DNA from: CBDVBE01 sp964543525
Lineage (GTDB): Bacteria > Fibrobacterota > Chitinivibrionia > Chitinivibrionales > JANQEN01
DNA length: 64,000 nucleotides
Reading direction: 5' to 3'
Assembly: GCA_964543525.1 (NCBI GenBank)
Contig: CAZIYW010000001.1
Location: forward strand, 69,898 to 133,897
In this document: positions 36,274 to 45,918 of the stretch, one piece after another
How positions within the stretch are numbered: position 1 is the first letter of the stretch
How the letters are laid out: the number at the start of each line of letters is the position of its first letter
The notes under the pieces: generated by a model
What the model was told of the DNA's origin: nothing
The model's database searches: none
Seen by the model: only the letters and a program-made list of their open reading frames with translations
Program-made: the position numbers and the translations under genes

Positions 36274-38586
36274 TTATCTCTCCTTTACATTGGTTATGGT
36301 TGTTTCTTTACCGCCTTTAAGCTGTACAAATTTACCAAACACGTACATTTCCATTGATTGTCTAGCGCTGGCATCATAATAAAAACTCATACTATCATTC
36401 TTTGCGGAAACATTCAGCCGCTTTCCTCTATAGTAAATGGAAAAACAAACGCTGCCTATTTCTTCCGGAATGTGTGGGTTGAAAGAAACACGGTCCAATC
36501 CGATACGCATACCACAGAATCCGTTTACAACTACCTGCCATGTAGCGCCAAGTGATGCGCCGTGGATACCGCCATCAGTATTGTTATAGAGATTATGAAT
36601 ATCCGTATACAGGCAGGCAAGAAAATAGTTATATGCTTTCTTCATGTCGCCTACCTCAGCTCCCATAATTGCATAAGTTGAAGGACTGAGTGAAGATTTG
36701 TGCAGGGTTCTTTCATCGTAAAAATAGTAGTTCGCCTTTTTTGTCTCCATATCAAAATCATCAGAGAGCAGGTAAAGCAGAATCAGCGTATCACCCTGTT
36801 TTACATATTGCGTTTTGCACAGTTCCTTCACCGAAACATGTTTTTCCGGCAATCCAGGCAGGTAATATTTTTCCCTCTTGGGCAGAGGAAACTTTTTCAG
36901 TTTAAAAAAGCCGTCGAATTCTTCAATAATCCTGTCTTTTCTTCTGGGAGGTTTTTTTATGGCATCCGCAACTGCCGCCCATCGACTGATTGCCTTTTTA
37001 TTTAAATTGATTTTTTCCAGAATCCGCGAAACTTTGCCTTTATCAATTGATTCGAACTCATTCAGACAATGTAACGCTGCATGAATATTAAACCGCGCCA
37101 TACCATTGGTGAAAGCGTTGTTGTTGGTATTTGCGTGGAATTCATCGCAACCCATGACGCCATTGATTTCATAGGCTTTGGTTTTTTTATTATATGAAAC
37201 GCGGCTGACCCAGAACCGTGCCGTCTCAAGCAACATCTCCAGTCCGTATTTCCACATAAAATTCTTATCGCCTGTAATATGGTAATAGTGCCAGGTACCG
37301 TATGCAACGTCACAGACAATATGTTCTTCTTCACCTATGATTGTGCGGACGGTCCTCCCGTCAAGGTCGATGGTGAAACGGGGTGTCACTTCAACGCCCT
37401 TATCAGCGGACTCCCATGGGAACTGTGCCCCTTCATACCCACGGCGCTTCGCAATGTCGCGGGCGGGGTCAAGCCGGTTGTACCGGTACATAAGCAATGC
37501 CCGCGCCGCTTTCGGATCGGTGTAAATAAAAAACGGCAGCATAAACAGTTCCGTGTCCCAGAACACGTGGCCCTTGTATGCTTCGGCGCTTAATGTCCGG
37601 GCACCGATACTCGCCTGCTCCTCATCAGGATTCGCAAGAATTAAAAGATGATAGATATTAAAACGTAACGCTCGCTGCGGCTCCCCGTTGCACCCAAGCT
37701 TTACATCCGAAATATCCCAGCGTTTAGCCCACCCGTTTTTATGATCCATAAACATCCGATCAAATCCTTTCTTTACCATATCCTTTAAGAGGGACACTGT
37801 TTTGGCTTTAACAGTACGCTCAGTAATCCCCTTGTCACGGGTTGTATTAATCGCAAAAAACTTGGTAAAACAAACGGTCCGCTGTTTAGCCGCTTTGAAG
37901 GTAAACTTTTCTCTGATTTCAGTATTTTCCCTGTTGCCATTTCTCACTGACAGTTGTGTTGCATAAGCCAGGATATACCGGTGTTCAAAGGTAATGTCCG
38001 AAAGATAATTAACTTTACCGATGCGGCATTTCTCTTTGGTGATATAGTGCATTTTGTCACCTTCAGTCATAACTCCTTTATTGGTAACCGTGTCATCCAC
38101 CAGAGACTCGATTTCAATTTCCGCGGAAGCGTCCAGTGGAGTGACAAGGACACGCATTGCACCGCAATGTTTTTCATCGATACAGAAGAACCTGACTGAT
38201 TCAATGCGGTAACGCTTTTTTTGTTTGTCGGCCAGAACGGTGTTTCTGACCAGTATACCTTGCCGCATATCAAGGGCGCGGTAATGGGAAACAACCTTCA
38301 TGGTTGCATTATCGAGAGATTCCCCGTTCACTTTCATTCGGAAGCACGCCGGATTGGGGGCATTGACCAACTCTGTAACCTGCGTGTTTTTTGCATCGTA
38401 CAGCCCGGCAAAACAGGTGCCAGGTGTAACCCCTTCGGGCAGGTCCTCCAGAATGCCGCGGCTGCCGAGATAGCCGTTACCTAATGTAAAGAGCGTCTCA
38501 TACAATGTCTGCTTTTCCGGTTCCCACTTTTTTTCCTCCACGAGCCATTCACAGCTACTCACGGCGGGCAACCTGTTCACGAGCAT
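36274..38586 (-). CDS. GH65 glycoside phosphorylase/hydrolase, variant motif
   Basis: 770 aa. A beta-sandwich N-terminal domain begins GNGYLGSRGILEDLPEG, followed by an (alpha/alpha)6 barrel with the catalytic region ING VMGCDEFHANTNNNA, where the family's Pro in G-P-D-E is replaced by Cys. The Glu is conserved, so activity is likely. The phosphate-site motif reads KQGDTLIL rather than KQADVL. Family members split trehalose, maltose or kojibiose with phosphate. The RBS (AGGAGGGAGG) is strong. A divergent mirror-image pair lies at 38938. Confidence 0.88.
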   Translation of the reverse strand: MLVNRLPAVSSCEWLVEEKKWEPEKQTLYETLFTLGNGYLGSRGILEDLPEGVTPGTCFAGLYDAKNTQVTELVNAPNPACFRMKVNGESLDNATMKVVSHYRALDMRQGILVRNTVLADKQKKRYRIESVRFFCIDEKHCGAMRVLVTPLDASAEIEIESLVDDTVTNKGVMTEGDKMHYITKEKCRIGKVNYLSDITFEHRYILAYATQLSVRNGNRENTEIREKFTFKAAKQRTVCFTKFFAINTTRDKGITERTVKAKTVSLLKDMVKKGFDRMFMDHKNGWAKRWDISDVKLGCNGEPQRALRFNIYHLLILANPDEEQASIGARTLSAEAYKGHVFWDTELFMLPFFIYTDPKAARALLMYRYNRLDPARDIAKRRGYEGAQFPWESADKGVEVTPRFTIDLDGRTVRTIIGEEEHIVCDVAYGTWHYYHITGDKNFMWKYGLEMLLETARFWVSRVSYNKKTKAYEINGVMGCDEFHANTNNNAFTNGMARFNIHAALHCLNEFESIDKGKVSRILEKINLNKKAISRWAAVADAIKKPPRRKDRIIEEFDGFFKLKKFPLPKREKYYLPGLPEKHVSVKELCKTQYVKQGDTLILLYLLSDDFDMETKKANYYFYDERTLHKSSLSPSTYAIMGAEVGDMKKAYNYFLACLYTDIHNLYNNTDGGIHGASLGATWQVVVNGFCGMRIGLDRVSFNPHIPEEIGSVCFSIYYRGKRLNVSAKNDSMSFYYDASARQSMEMYVFGKFVQLKGGKETTITNVKER

Positions 38587-38937
38587 ACTTACCTCCCTCC
38601 TGAAAAAAAAATGACAACACCCAAGTTTTTTGTATGTTGACTACTGATAAATAGAAACATGATCATCGACGATCTTAAAAATAACATTGTATCGTCTGAA
38701 TAAAATATCACTTTCCCGTTAAAAAAGCGATTAAAATTGTAGTTTCTTAAATTTTAACCCGCTATCATTGACAATTGTTTTACCGTTATAAGGAGCGTTT
38801 TTTTACCGGGAATATATTATTTTTTTATTATATAATAAAATAATAATTATAATATATAATTTATAGTACCTGCCATTTTCCGGCATATAGTATCCATTTT
38901 CCATGGCTATTATCCCACTCCATCAAACGAGGTTCGA
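38587..38937. other. Divergent promoter region between GH65 paralogues
   Basis: 351 bp including a strongly AT-rich stretch of about 60 bp (38818-38870). It separates the two mirrored GH65-GT4 pairs and must carry both promoters. No operator repeats or ORF were clear. Confidence 0.45.
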
Positions 38938-41265
38938 ATGAAAAATATTTATGGGAAATATCTCGATGAAGAATTGTGGTTGATAAAAGAAAATGAATGG
39001 ATTCCTTCATTACAGGCAGTGCGTGAGTCCATGTTCTCCATAGGAAACGGATACATGGGGATGCGCGGCACGCTTGAAGAGCTTCCTAAGGATTGTATTC
39101 CCGGCACCTACATCGCCGGCATTTACGACCACGTAATGGCCCGGGTAGCCTATCTTGTGAACCTGCCAAACCCATTCAATTTCCGTTGCGCAGTTAACGG
39201 TGAAAAACTGGATATCAATTCCATGGAAAACCACCGGCACAGACGAATTTTGAATCTCCATAAAGGATTACTGGTCAGGAATACCGAATTCAGAAACGCC
39301 TCCGGTGAACGACTTGAATACCAATCCCTCAGATTTGTTTCGATGCATTCAAAAAACATTGGCGTCATGCAGGTAATGATCACTCCACTGGATTGTGACT
39401 GCCTCCTGGAAGTACATACCGGTATCGACACCTCGGTTTCGAACAAAGGTATGCAGGATGAAGGTGAGAAGAGGCATTTCAGCGTGAAAGAATTCGGCCA
39501 GGAGAAAAATGCAGTGTATCTGGTTGTTGAAACCCTTGAAAAGCGACACGCGGTTATATTCTGGAGCGGATTTTATTATGAACTTGACAGTAAAAAGGTA
39601 TTCGCGGAAGATTCTGTTGTTAAATTCACATTGCAAAAAAGGCAACCGGTCTTTTTTACAAAGATATTCTATATAGAACATTTTCCGTGTAACAGTTCTT
39701 ATGCCGCCCATAAAAAAAATACTTATAAAAAATTTTATCGCAGCTTTCACACCGATTTCAACACCCTGCTTAAAGCGCATATCAATCAATGGGAGACACA
39801 ATGGGACACCGCGGACGTGCAGATTAAAGGAACGGCAAACCTGCAGAAGAATCTGCGGTTTAATATTTACCATTTGTTAATATGCGCTCCGGATAATGAC
39901 GGCTTCTCCAGTATCGGGGCACGTACACTCTCCGGCGAAGGGTACAAGGGGCATGTATTCTGGGACTCCGAGATATTCCTGCTTCCCTTTTATCTCTTTA
40001 CCAATCCGAAAGTTGCAAAAAACATGCTTCTCTATCGATATAAAAGAATTGATATGGCGCGCGAACTGGCAAAGGAGGCTGGGTTTGAAGGGGCAAAATT
40101 CCCCTGGGAATCTGCCGGAACCGGCGATGAACAGACCCCTGACTGGTCAAGGGATATCAATGGAAAAATCGTAAAAATCTTCACACATACGATGGAAATT
40201 CATATAACAGCCGATATTGCCTATGCGGTATACAATTACTATTCCGTTACCGAAGACGAGGACTTTATGGACCGGTATGGGTATGAAATACTCTTTGAAA
40301 CCGCCCGGTTCTGGAAAAGCCGCGCCGAGTACAAGACACGAAAGCAAATTTATGAAATCACCCATGTAACAGGGCCCGATGAATTTCATGCGGATGTCAA
40401 TAACAATGTGTATACCAACTTCCTCGCACGATGGAATCTGAATACGGCATATAAAATGTGTAAGAACCTGAAAAAAAACAATCCGCAGGTGTACGCTGAG
40501 TTGAAAAGAAAACTCAGTTTAAAAGAAAGCGAAATTTCAGAGTGGCATACGGTAGCTACTAAATTAAAAAACCCTGTTGTCAATAATAACGGCGTTATTG
40601 AGCAGTTTGACGGCTATTTCAAACTGCGAAATGTACCGATTATGGAAACGGATGAGAACGGCATACCCATACTTCCCTCCCGGCTCGGCTCAAAAGAACT
40701 GGCAAAAACACAGCTTATCAAGCAAGCCGATATACTTATGCTCATGCACTTATTTCCCCATGTTTTTAATTTTAAAACCGTGCGCGCCAATTATGATTAC
40801 TACATGCCCCGAACCGTTCACCGCTCCTCGCTGAGTCCCTCCTTCTGCTCCATTGCCGCCTGTCAGGCAAAGGATATCTTTCGCGCGTATCACCTCTTTA
40901 ACGTCTCACTCAGGGCTGATGTCAGCAACCTGTACGGCAACACCCATGAAGGAATTCATGCAGCCAGCTGCGGCGGTACCTATCAGGCCGTTATTTTCGG
41001 TTTCGCCGGTATTACAATTCGTGACAAAACTCTTTCCATCAATCCGAGAATTCCCCGTACCTGGAGCAGACTTATTTTTTCCCTGTTATGGCGCGGCTGT
41101 CTGCTGAGATTCGATATCGACCACAATACGGTTACCATTCTCATTCAAAAATCCAAGAGAAAACAGATTAAAATAAGAATATTCAACACAGTGCACACAC
41201 TCCAACGGAATAAAAAATATACTTTCAAACGAAAAGAAAAACAGATTTTCGGATTCTACTATTAA
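38938..41265 (+). CDS. GH65 glycoside phosphorylase
   Basis: 775 aa. Same two-domain layout as the GH65 at 36274: GNGYMGMRGTLEELPKD at the start and GPDEFHADVNNN as the catalytic region with the usual Pro and the acid Glu. The phosphate-site motif is KQADILML. So this copy keeps the family-typical residues while the other deviates. No beta-phosphoglucomutase, its usual partner, is adjacent, which leaves the fate of the glucose 1-phosphate product open. RBS before the ATG is weak (GAGG). Confidence 0.9.
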   Translation: MKNIYGKYLDEELWLIKENEWIPSLQAVRESMFSIGNGYMGMRGTLEELPKDCIPGTYIAGIYDHVMARVAYLVNLPNPFNFRCAVNGEKLDINSMENHRHRRILNLHKGLLVRNTEFRNASGERLEYQSLRFVSMHSKNIGVMQVMITPLDCDCLLEVHTGIDTSVSNKGMQDEGEKRHFSVKEFGQEKNAVYLVVETLEKRHAVIFWSGFYYELDSKKVFAEDSVVKFTLQKRQPVFFTKIFYIEHFPCNSSYAAHKKNTYKKFYRSFHTDFNTLLKAHINQWETQWDTADVQIKGTANLQKNLRFNIYHLLICAPDNDGFSSIGARTLSGEGYKGHVFWDSEIFLLPFYLFTNPKVAKNMLLYRYKRIDMARELAKEAGFEGAKFPWESAGTGDEQTPDWSRDINGKIVKIFTHTMEIHITADIAYAVYNYYSVTEDEDFMDRYGYEILFETARFWKSRAEYKTRKQIYEITHVTGPDEFHADVNNNVYTNFLARWNLNTAYKMCKNLKKNNPQVYAELKRKLSLKESEISEWHTVATKLKNPVVNNNGVIEQFDGYFKLRNVPIMETDENGIPILPSRLGSKELAKTQLIKQADILMLMHLFPHVFNFKTVRANYDYYMPRTVHRSSLSPSFCSIAACQAKDIFRAYHLFNVSLRADVSNLYGNTHEGIHAASCGGTYQAVIFGFAGITIRDKTLSINPRIPRTWSRLIFSLLWRGCLLRFDIDHNTVTILIQKSKRKQIKIRIFNTVHTLQRNKKYTFKRKEKQIFGFYY

Positions 41266-41291
41266 TACTGCTCAAAAAAGGATTACGGTTT

Positions 41292-42500
41292 ATGAAAAAA
41301 CGAAAAAATGAACCAAAAGCCAGGCAATTGAAGATTGCGCATATTCACTGGGGATTCCCTCCCATTATAGGAGGTGTTGAGACACATCTCACCATTATTC
41401 TGCCGGAAATGGTCTCTTTCGGCCATGAAGTCAGCCTTCTTACCGCAAAGGTAGCAGGTACGGAAGATCAGAGTGAATATAAAGGGGTTAAAATCACCCG
41501 TACGCCGATAATGGATCTGAACTGGCTGAAAGATCGGGGATTTATAGGGCTAGAGGAGGAAATCCATCAGGTATTCAGTGACTTTCTCGATCGTCATTCA
41601 CCGGATATTATACATGCCCATAATATGCATTACTTCAGTGAAGTGCACATCAAAACGCTGGCGCAGCTTGCAGAGAAGCGCGGCTGCCCCCTCTTTCTGA
41701 CTGCACACAATGTATGGGATGATTTGCTGTATCTTAACCTTACGCATAACATCCCCTGGACCCATATCATAGCCGTATCACACTACATTAAAAAGGAGAT
41801 GATAGGGATCGGTGTTGACGACACTAAAATAACCGTTATCCATCACGGGGTGAATCAGGAGCAATTTACACCCAGGAAACCGCCTGCGTCAATATTTGCC
41901 AAATACCCCCAGTTGAAAAAAAGACCGGTTGTGTTTCACCCGGCCCGGATAAGCCTGGTAAAAGGATGTGACATCAGCGTAAAAGCCATTCGTATTGTAA
42001 AACGAAAGTATCCGAATGTATTGTTCGTATTCGCCGGCGCAAAAAATATCATTGACTGGGAAGGTACCCAGCAGGGAGACATCGCCTATCTGGTCAATCT
42101 AATAAAATATTTTGACCTTGAGAATAATGTCTTGATTGACATATATCCACTTGATCTGATGCAGGATCTGTATGCCGCAACCGATGTGGTGATCTATCCA
42201 TCCAGTGTCGGAGAACCGTTCGGTCTGATCATGCTTGAAGCCATGGCTATGGCAAAACCGATTATCGTCACCAATGTGGGTGGTATGCCTGAAATAGTGC
42301 ATGACGGCATCAACGGCTTTGTGGTCCCGGCACGGGACTTCGATGCACTGGGATATCGCGTTATCCAGGTACTTGACGATAAAAACCTCAGGGAGCGTCT
42401 TGGAAGAACCGGCCGGCAGATACTTGAATCACAATATACCAAACGGAAAGTAACCTGGCAGACCATTTCGCTTTATGAAAAATTTTTGAATCAGAAATAA
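41292..42500 (+). CDS. GT4 glycosyltransferase, paired with GH65
   Basis: 402 aa, GT-B. Begins AHIHWGFPPIIGGVETHLTI and has the EPFGLIMLEAMAMAKP motif in the C-terminal domain. AAAGGA lies upstream of the ATG, 26 bp after the GH65 stop. The ordered GH65-GT4 pairing in both orientations implies that the two proteins act together, perhaps making and breaking the same glucoside. Confidence 0.88.
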   Translation: MKKRKNEPKARQLKIAHIHWGFPPIIGGVETHLTIILPEMVSFGHEVSLLTAKVAGTEDQSEYKGVKITRTPIMDLNWLKDRGFIGLEEEIHQVFSDFLDRHSPDIIHAHNMHYFSEVHIKTLAQLAEKRGCPLFLTAHNVWDDLLYLNLTHNIPWTHIIAVSHYIKKEMIGIGVDDTKITVIHHGVNQEQFTPRKPPASIFAKYPQLKKRPVVFHPARISLVKGCDISVKAIRIVKRKYPNVLFVFAGAKNIIDWEGTQQGDIAYLVNLIKYFDLENNVLIDIYPLDLMQDLYAATDVVIYPSSVGEPFGLIMLEAMAMAKPIIVTNVGGMPEIVHDGINGFVVPARDFDALGYRVIQVLDDKNLRERLGRTGRQILESQYTKRKVTWQTISLYEKFLNQK

Positions 42501-42593
42501 ACCCGATAAGAGTCCGGATTCGGCGAAAGGCATATACTCGTTCCTGCCGGGGATGCGGGATAACCTGTTTTCTCCAGTCATTTCGACCGGACT

Positions 42594-44324
42594 CTACTTA
42601 TGCTCCTCATACAATTTCTGTATCTCAATACACTCGTGCGAAGACGGCCTGGTACAGAAGTTGGACAGGAAACGCTCGAAGGCCTTAATCATGATGTTTT
42701 TATTGACAACGTTGGGCTTTTTTAAATAGATACCTGTTTTCGAACGGGCTATATAATAATTGGCATAGTAGGATAATCTCTTATAGAATGAAGGGATAGT
42801 CAGTGCCTTTAAAAAGTTTTTAAGCGCATCGTCGAATTGTCCCCGGTGAAAATGCACCCGGCCTTTTATATAAAAATAATAACCATCATTTACCGAGCGC
42901 GAGCTCCCGAGTTTTGCGACACGGGTATAATTCCCCGTCTCTGCCAATGCTCCCATCAGACAGAGAAATAGGGTGTCATTCAGATTCTTAAAACCGGATA
43001 ACAGGTTAATTGTTCTGTTATAATGACTTCGTCTGAATGCAAGAAACGCTTCCTCAAGTGATTTCTCGTCCATCAATTTCTCTTGTATAATCGATTCCTT
43101 GACTTCCGGTTTCTTCTCATCAAGCTGCGCTGATTTTTCCCCGTTTGTTGCTTTGGGTGATTTCCTTACCTTCTTTGCCTTCACGGTAGAGACAACCCGC
43201 GCAGGCGGTTTCTCATTTTCCATTCTCTTTTCAACGATATCCATCGTCTGTTGAATATTTTGCCTGTCTGAGTCAGTCCTTTTTTTAAACACGATTACGC
43301 TGAAAAGGAAAATAATCATGAAGGTAACCAGCAGGGGTATTAAAAACACAAACTTTAATCCGATTTTTCTCTCATACTCATCCGGGGAAAGGGATATAAA
43401 ACTGCCGGGATTCCGAACATAGCGGTATATGGTTTCCTGGGGATTATCTATCTCATACTCCTTCAGTAATTCATCAATTTCTTCTAAAACTTCGTCAACG
43501 GCAGCGTATCGATCCGCCTTAACCGGCTTGAGACATTTGGCAATAAGCTCCCGTACCTTTTCATGACAGTGACTCAGTGAATCCGCATCATACGAGTTAT
43601 TTATCTTGGCAACAACAATATCCGATATATTGCTCTGATCAAATGCTTTTTTTGCCGTTATCATTTCATAAATTACGCAACCGAGACTGTAAATATCCGA
43701 ACGGAAATCCAGTTCATCCTTTCTGAGCTGCTCCGGTGAGAGGTAGAAAATACTTCCGACCACCTGAATAGCAGACGTATGAATCGAAAGGTCGCGCGGC
43801 TTAGCAATACCGAAATCTCCCAGTTTTACCTCACCTTTCCTTGAAATCAAAATATTTGCCGGTTTTATATCCCGATGTACTACCCCAAACCGCTGGACAT
43901 TGTAGAGAGTGTATGAACAGTTATGCAGCGCCTGAAGAGCTTTACAGATAAAGTGAGCCACAGAAAGAACAACCGGAATGGGTATCCTGCCGTTGCTGTT
44001 GATAAGATAATAGAGACTGACCCCATCCACATACTCCATCTCAATATAAGGAATCTTTCCCTTGAATTTCCCGAATCGATAACACTGAATAATATTGGGA
44101 TGATTCAGATTGGCGCTTATCCGCGCCTCGGTAACAAACCTGTCGTTATCTATTTCCGAGGAAAGCTTCAACAGCTTAATAACACGGAATACTTCAAGAG
44201 ACTCGTTTTTAACCTTATATACACGAGCCATACCACCTTCAGCAATCGCCTCGACAATAACATTGTCATCGATACGTTCGCCGATCTTGGGAATGTATTC
44301 TATTGAGGTTGTTTTTGAAATCAT
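42594..44324 (-). CDS. Transmembrane Ser/Thr protein kinase, second copy
   Basis: 576 aa. Kinase motifs: Gly-rich loop AEGGMARVYKV, Lys50 in VIKLL, HRDIKPAN from 150 with Asp152, DFG at 170-172. The insertion before the catalytic loop (TLYNVQRFG) matches the one in the kinase at 28.7 kb. A transmembrane helix lies at about residues 325-350, followed by a Lys/Arg-rich linker and helical repeats. The two kinases are clearly paralogues but not tandem copies. Their substrates are not visible from context; an AbrB-type protein lies just upstream. Confidence 0.92.
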   Translation of the reverse strand: MISKTTSIEYIPKIGERIDDNVIVEAIAEGGMARVYKVKNESLEVFRVIKLLKLSSEIDNDRFVTEARISANLNHPNIIQCYRFGKFKGKIPYIEMEYVDGVSLYYLINSNGRIPIPVVLSVAHFICKALQALHNCSYTLYNVQRFGVVHRDIKPANILISRKGEVKLGDFGIAKPRDLSIHTSAIQVVGSIFYLSPEQLRKDELDFRSDIYSLGCVIYEMITAKKAFDQSNISDIVVAKINNSYDADSLSHCHEKVRELIAKCLKPVKADRYAAVDEVLEEIDELLKEYEIDNPQETIYRYVRNPGSFISLSPDEYERKIGLKFVFLIPLLVTFMIIFLFSVIVFKKRTDSDRQNIQQTMDIVEKRMENEKPPARVVSTVKAKKVRKSPKATNGEKSAQLDEKKPEVKESIIQEKLMDEKSLEEAFLAFRRSHYNRTINLLSGFKNLNDTLFLCLMGALAETGNYTRVAKLGSSRSVNDGYYFYIKGRVHFHRGQFDDALKNFLKALTIPSFYKRLSYYANYYIARSKTGIYLKKPNVVNKNIMIKAFERFLSNFCTRPSSHECIEIQKLYEEHK

Positions 44325-44449
44325 GAATAATGCAATACTATCGGAATTATTATACGATTACATAAAAAATAGGACTTTTACAGGAGGGATACAAGGCATA
44401 TAATTGGCAGACACAACAGATACAATCGCTGTAACCAGTATACAGTGTA

Positions 44450-44653
44450 TTATTTTCCTGCAGGATCGCTTGTTTTTTTCATTCGTCGACGCGGGGTTCT
44501 TTTCCTTTTACACTTGTGTATCGGTCTGATGATAATGGAATCACCATCGACAGACAGCTCAGCCGTATCCTCCGAGAGCCCGATAAGCTCTCTGATTGGT
44601 TTCGGAAGAATAACTCCCTTTGAATTTCCTATTCTCACAATTGATATTTTCAT
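44450..44653 (-). CDS. AbrB/MazE-type DNA-binding protein
   Basis: 67 aa from ATG 44653; the longer frame from 44698 starts at TTG-like positions without a site. SIVRIGNSKGVILPKPIRELIG is the swapped-hairpin core, followed by a basic tail. Such proteins are antitoxins or regulators. No toxin partner of the MazF type is next to it, so this may be an orphan regulator. GGGGGTGG precedes the start. Confidence 0.75.
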   Translation of the reverse strand: MKISIVRIGNSKGVILPKPIRELIGLSEDTAELSVDGDSIIIRPIHKCKRKRTPRRRMKKTSDPAGK

Positions 44654-44982
44654 ACCACCCCCGGAAAGTGTTATCCACATGGTAAATAATATAAACAATG
44701 TTATAACATTATCGTAGGGATAAATAAAAGAACAGGGAAATTTCTATCATCGTGTTGTTATCCATAAAGGTTCCTGGCCGACATCCTACGTTACATATCC
44801 ACCCTACGCATGGATTATTTTTATACCGATTGAGCAGCGATACCGGGGCGCTTCACATATCTGTCCGCTATGGTGGAAATCCGTATCGCGGTTTCAATCA
44901 CAACATCCCTTTACGAAGGATACACCCGGCAAAAGTATATGAGCATAATGTCAGGATATTATTTTCACGTTTAGGAGGATAT

Positions 44983-45651
44983 ATGGAAAAAAAATTCCAG
45001 GATTTACCGGCGCGATACAATAAATACAGCGACGAAGATATGATTCGGGAATCTTTGAGCTTTTACGAGGAGATGAAACAGAGGCGTACTATACGCTTTT
45101 TTTCCGAAAAACCGATACCCGGAGAGGTCATCGAGAACTGTATCCGTACAGCATCGACTGCACCAAGCGGAGCCAATTGCCAGCCTTGGCATTTTGTCGT
45201 CATAACAGACCCGGATGTAAAGAAAACCCTGCGAAATGAGAGTGAGAAAAATGAAATCGAATTTTATAATAAAAAAGCGCCGCAGGAATGGCTAAACGCC
45301 CTCGCTCCCCTGAAGACCAATGAAGACAAACCATTTCTGGAGAAAGCGCCCTGTCTGATAGTAATATTTGTTAAACGATATGACATTGATGAACAGGGTG
45401 AAATAGTAAAACAGTACTATCTCAATGAATCGATCGGTATTGCCACCGGCATGCTCATTACAGCCCTGCACAAAGCCGGTCTCGGCACACTGACCTATAC
45501 TCCCAGTCCGATGGGATTTCTCAACAAGGTCTGCAACCGGCCTGAAAACGAACGGGCCTACATGGTAGTTGTTGTCGGCCATCCTGCCGACGATTGCACT
45601 GTACCGGACCTGGAACGAAAAGATTTGGAGGATATTACGACATTTATATAG
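44983..45651 (+). CDS. Nitroreductase-family oxidoreductase
   Basis: 222 aa from ATG 44983 (AGGAGG at about 44972); an upstream in-frame extension lacks RBS and family similarity. Motifs: RRTIRFFSEKPIPGEVIE, APSGANCQPWHFVVI for FMN binding, and the terminal VVVVGHPADDCTVPDL stretch. FMN-dependent, NAD(P)H-using enzymes of this family reduce nitro compounds, quinones or related rings. The 44699-44982 gap upstream holds only non-coding frames. Confidence 0.8.
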   Translation: MEKKFQDLPARYNKYSDEDMIRESLSFYEEMKQRRTIRFFSEKPIPGEVIENCIRTASTAPSGANCQPWHFVVITDPDVKKTLRNESEKNEIEFYNKKAPQEWLNALAPLKTNEDKPFLEKAPCLIVIFVKRYDIDEQGEIVKQYYLNESIGIATGMLITALHKAGLGTLTYTPSPMGFLNKVCNRPENERAYMVVVVGHPADDCTVPDLERKDLEDITTFI

Positions 45652-45918
45652 ACAGTCAATCATGGAAATATTCTGGATTCTCTTTCAATCGAACACCTTT
45701 TTCCATCAAACAAACGATGGAAACACATCTCTAAATGGTAAAAGGAAAAAATGGAACTTCTACTACAGGAGCTTAGCAGCCAAAGAGAAACCGCTCCCCG
45801 CAGAAACTGTCATTCATAACAAATTTCGTTATCCCTGAGACCGCCTCCGTCGAGTTAAGCATCTCAATCATATTCCGGGTAAAGTGCAACGTTTTCAGAA
45901 TCTTCCCTTGGCAGTCCG
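45652..45918. other. Intergenic gap, nothing recognised
   Basis: 267 bp between converging genes. No ORF, hairpin or repeat could be supported. Confidence 0.4.

Noticed and set aside
42509..42595. Terminator between the GT4 and the kinase
   Set aside because: AGAGTCCGG and CCGGACTCT pair but are about 70 nt apart with no T-run, and the right arm is in the kinase stop region.
44752..44982. N-terminal extension of the nitroreductase
   Set aside because: The extension is Pro/His-rich, unlike the family, and AGGAGG lies just before ATG 44983.
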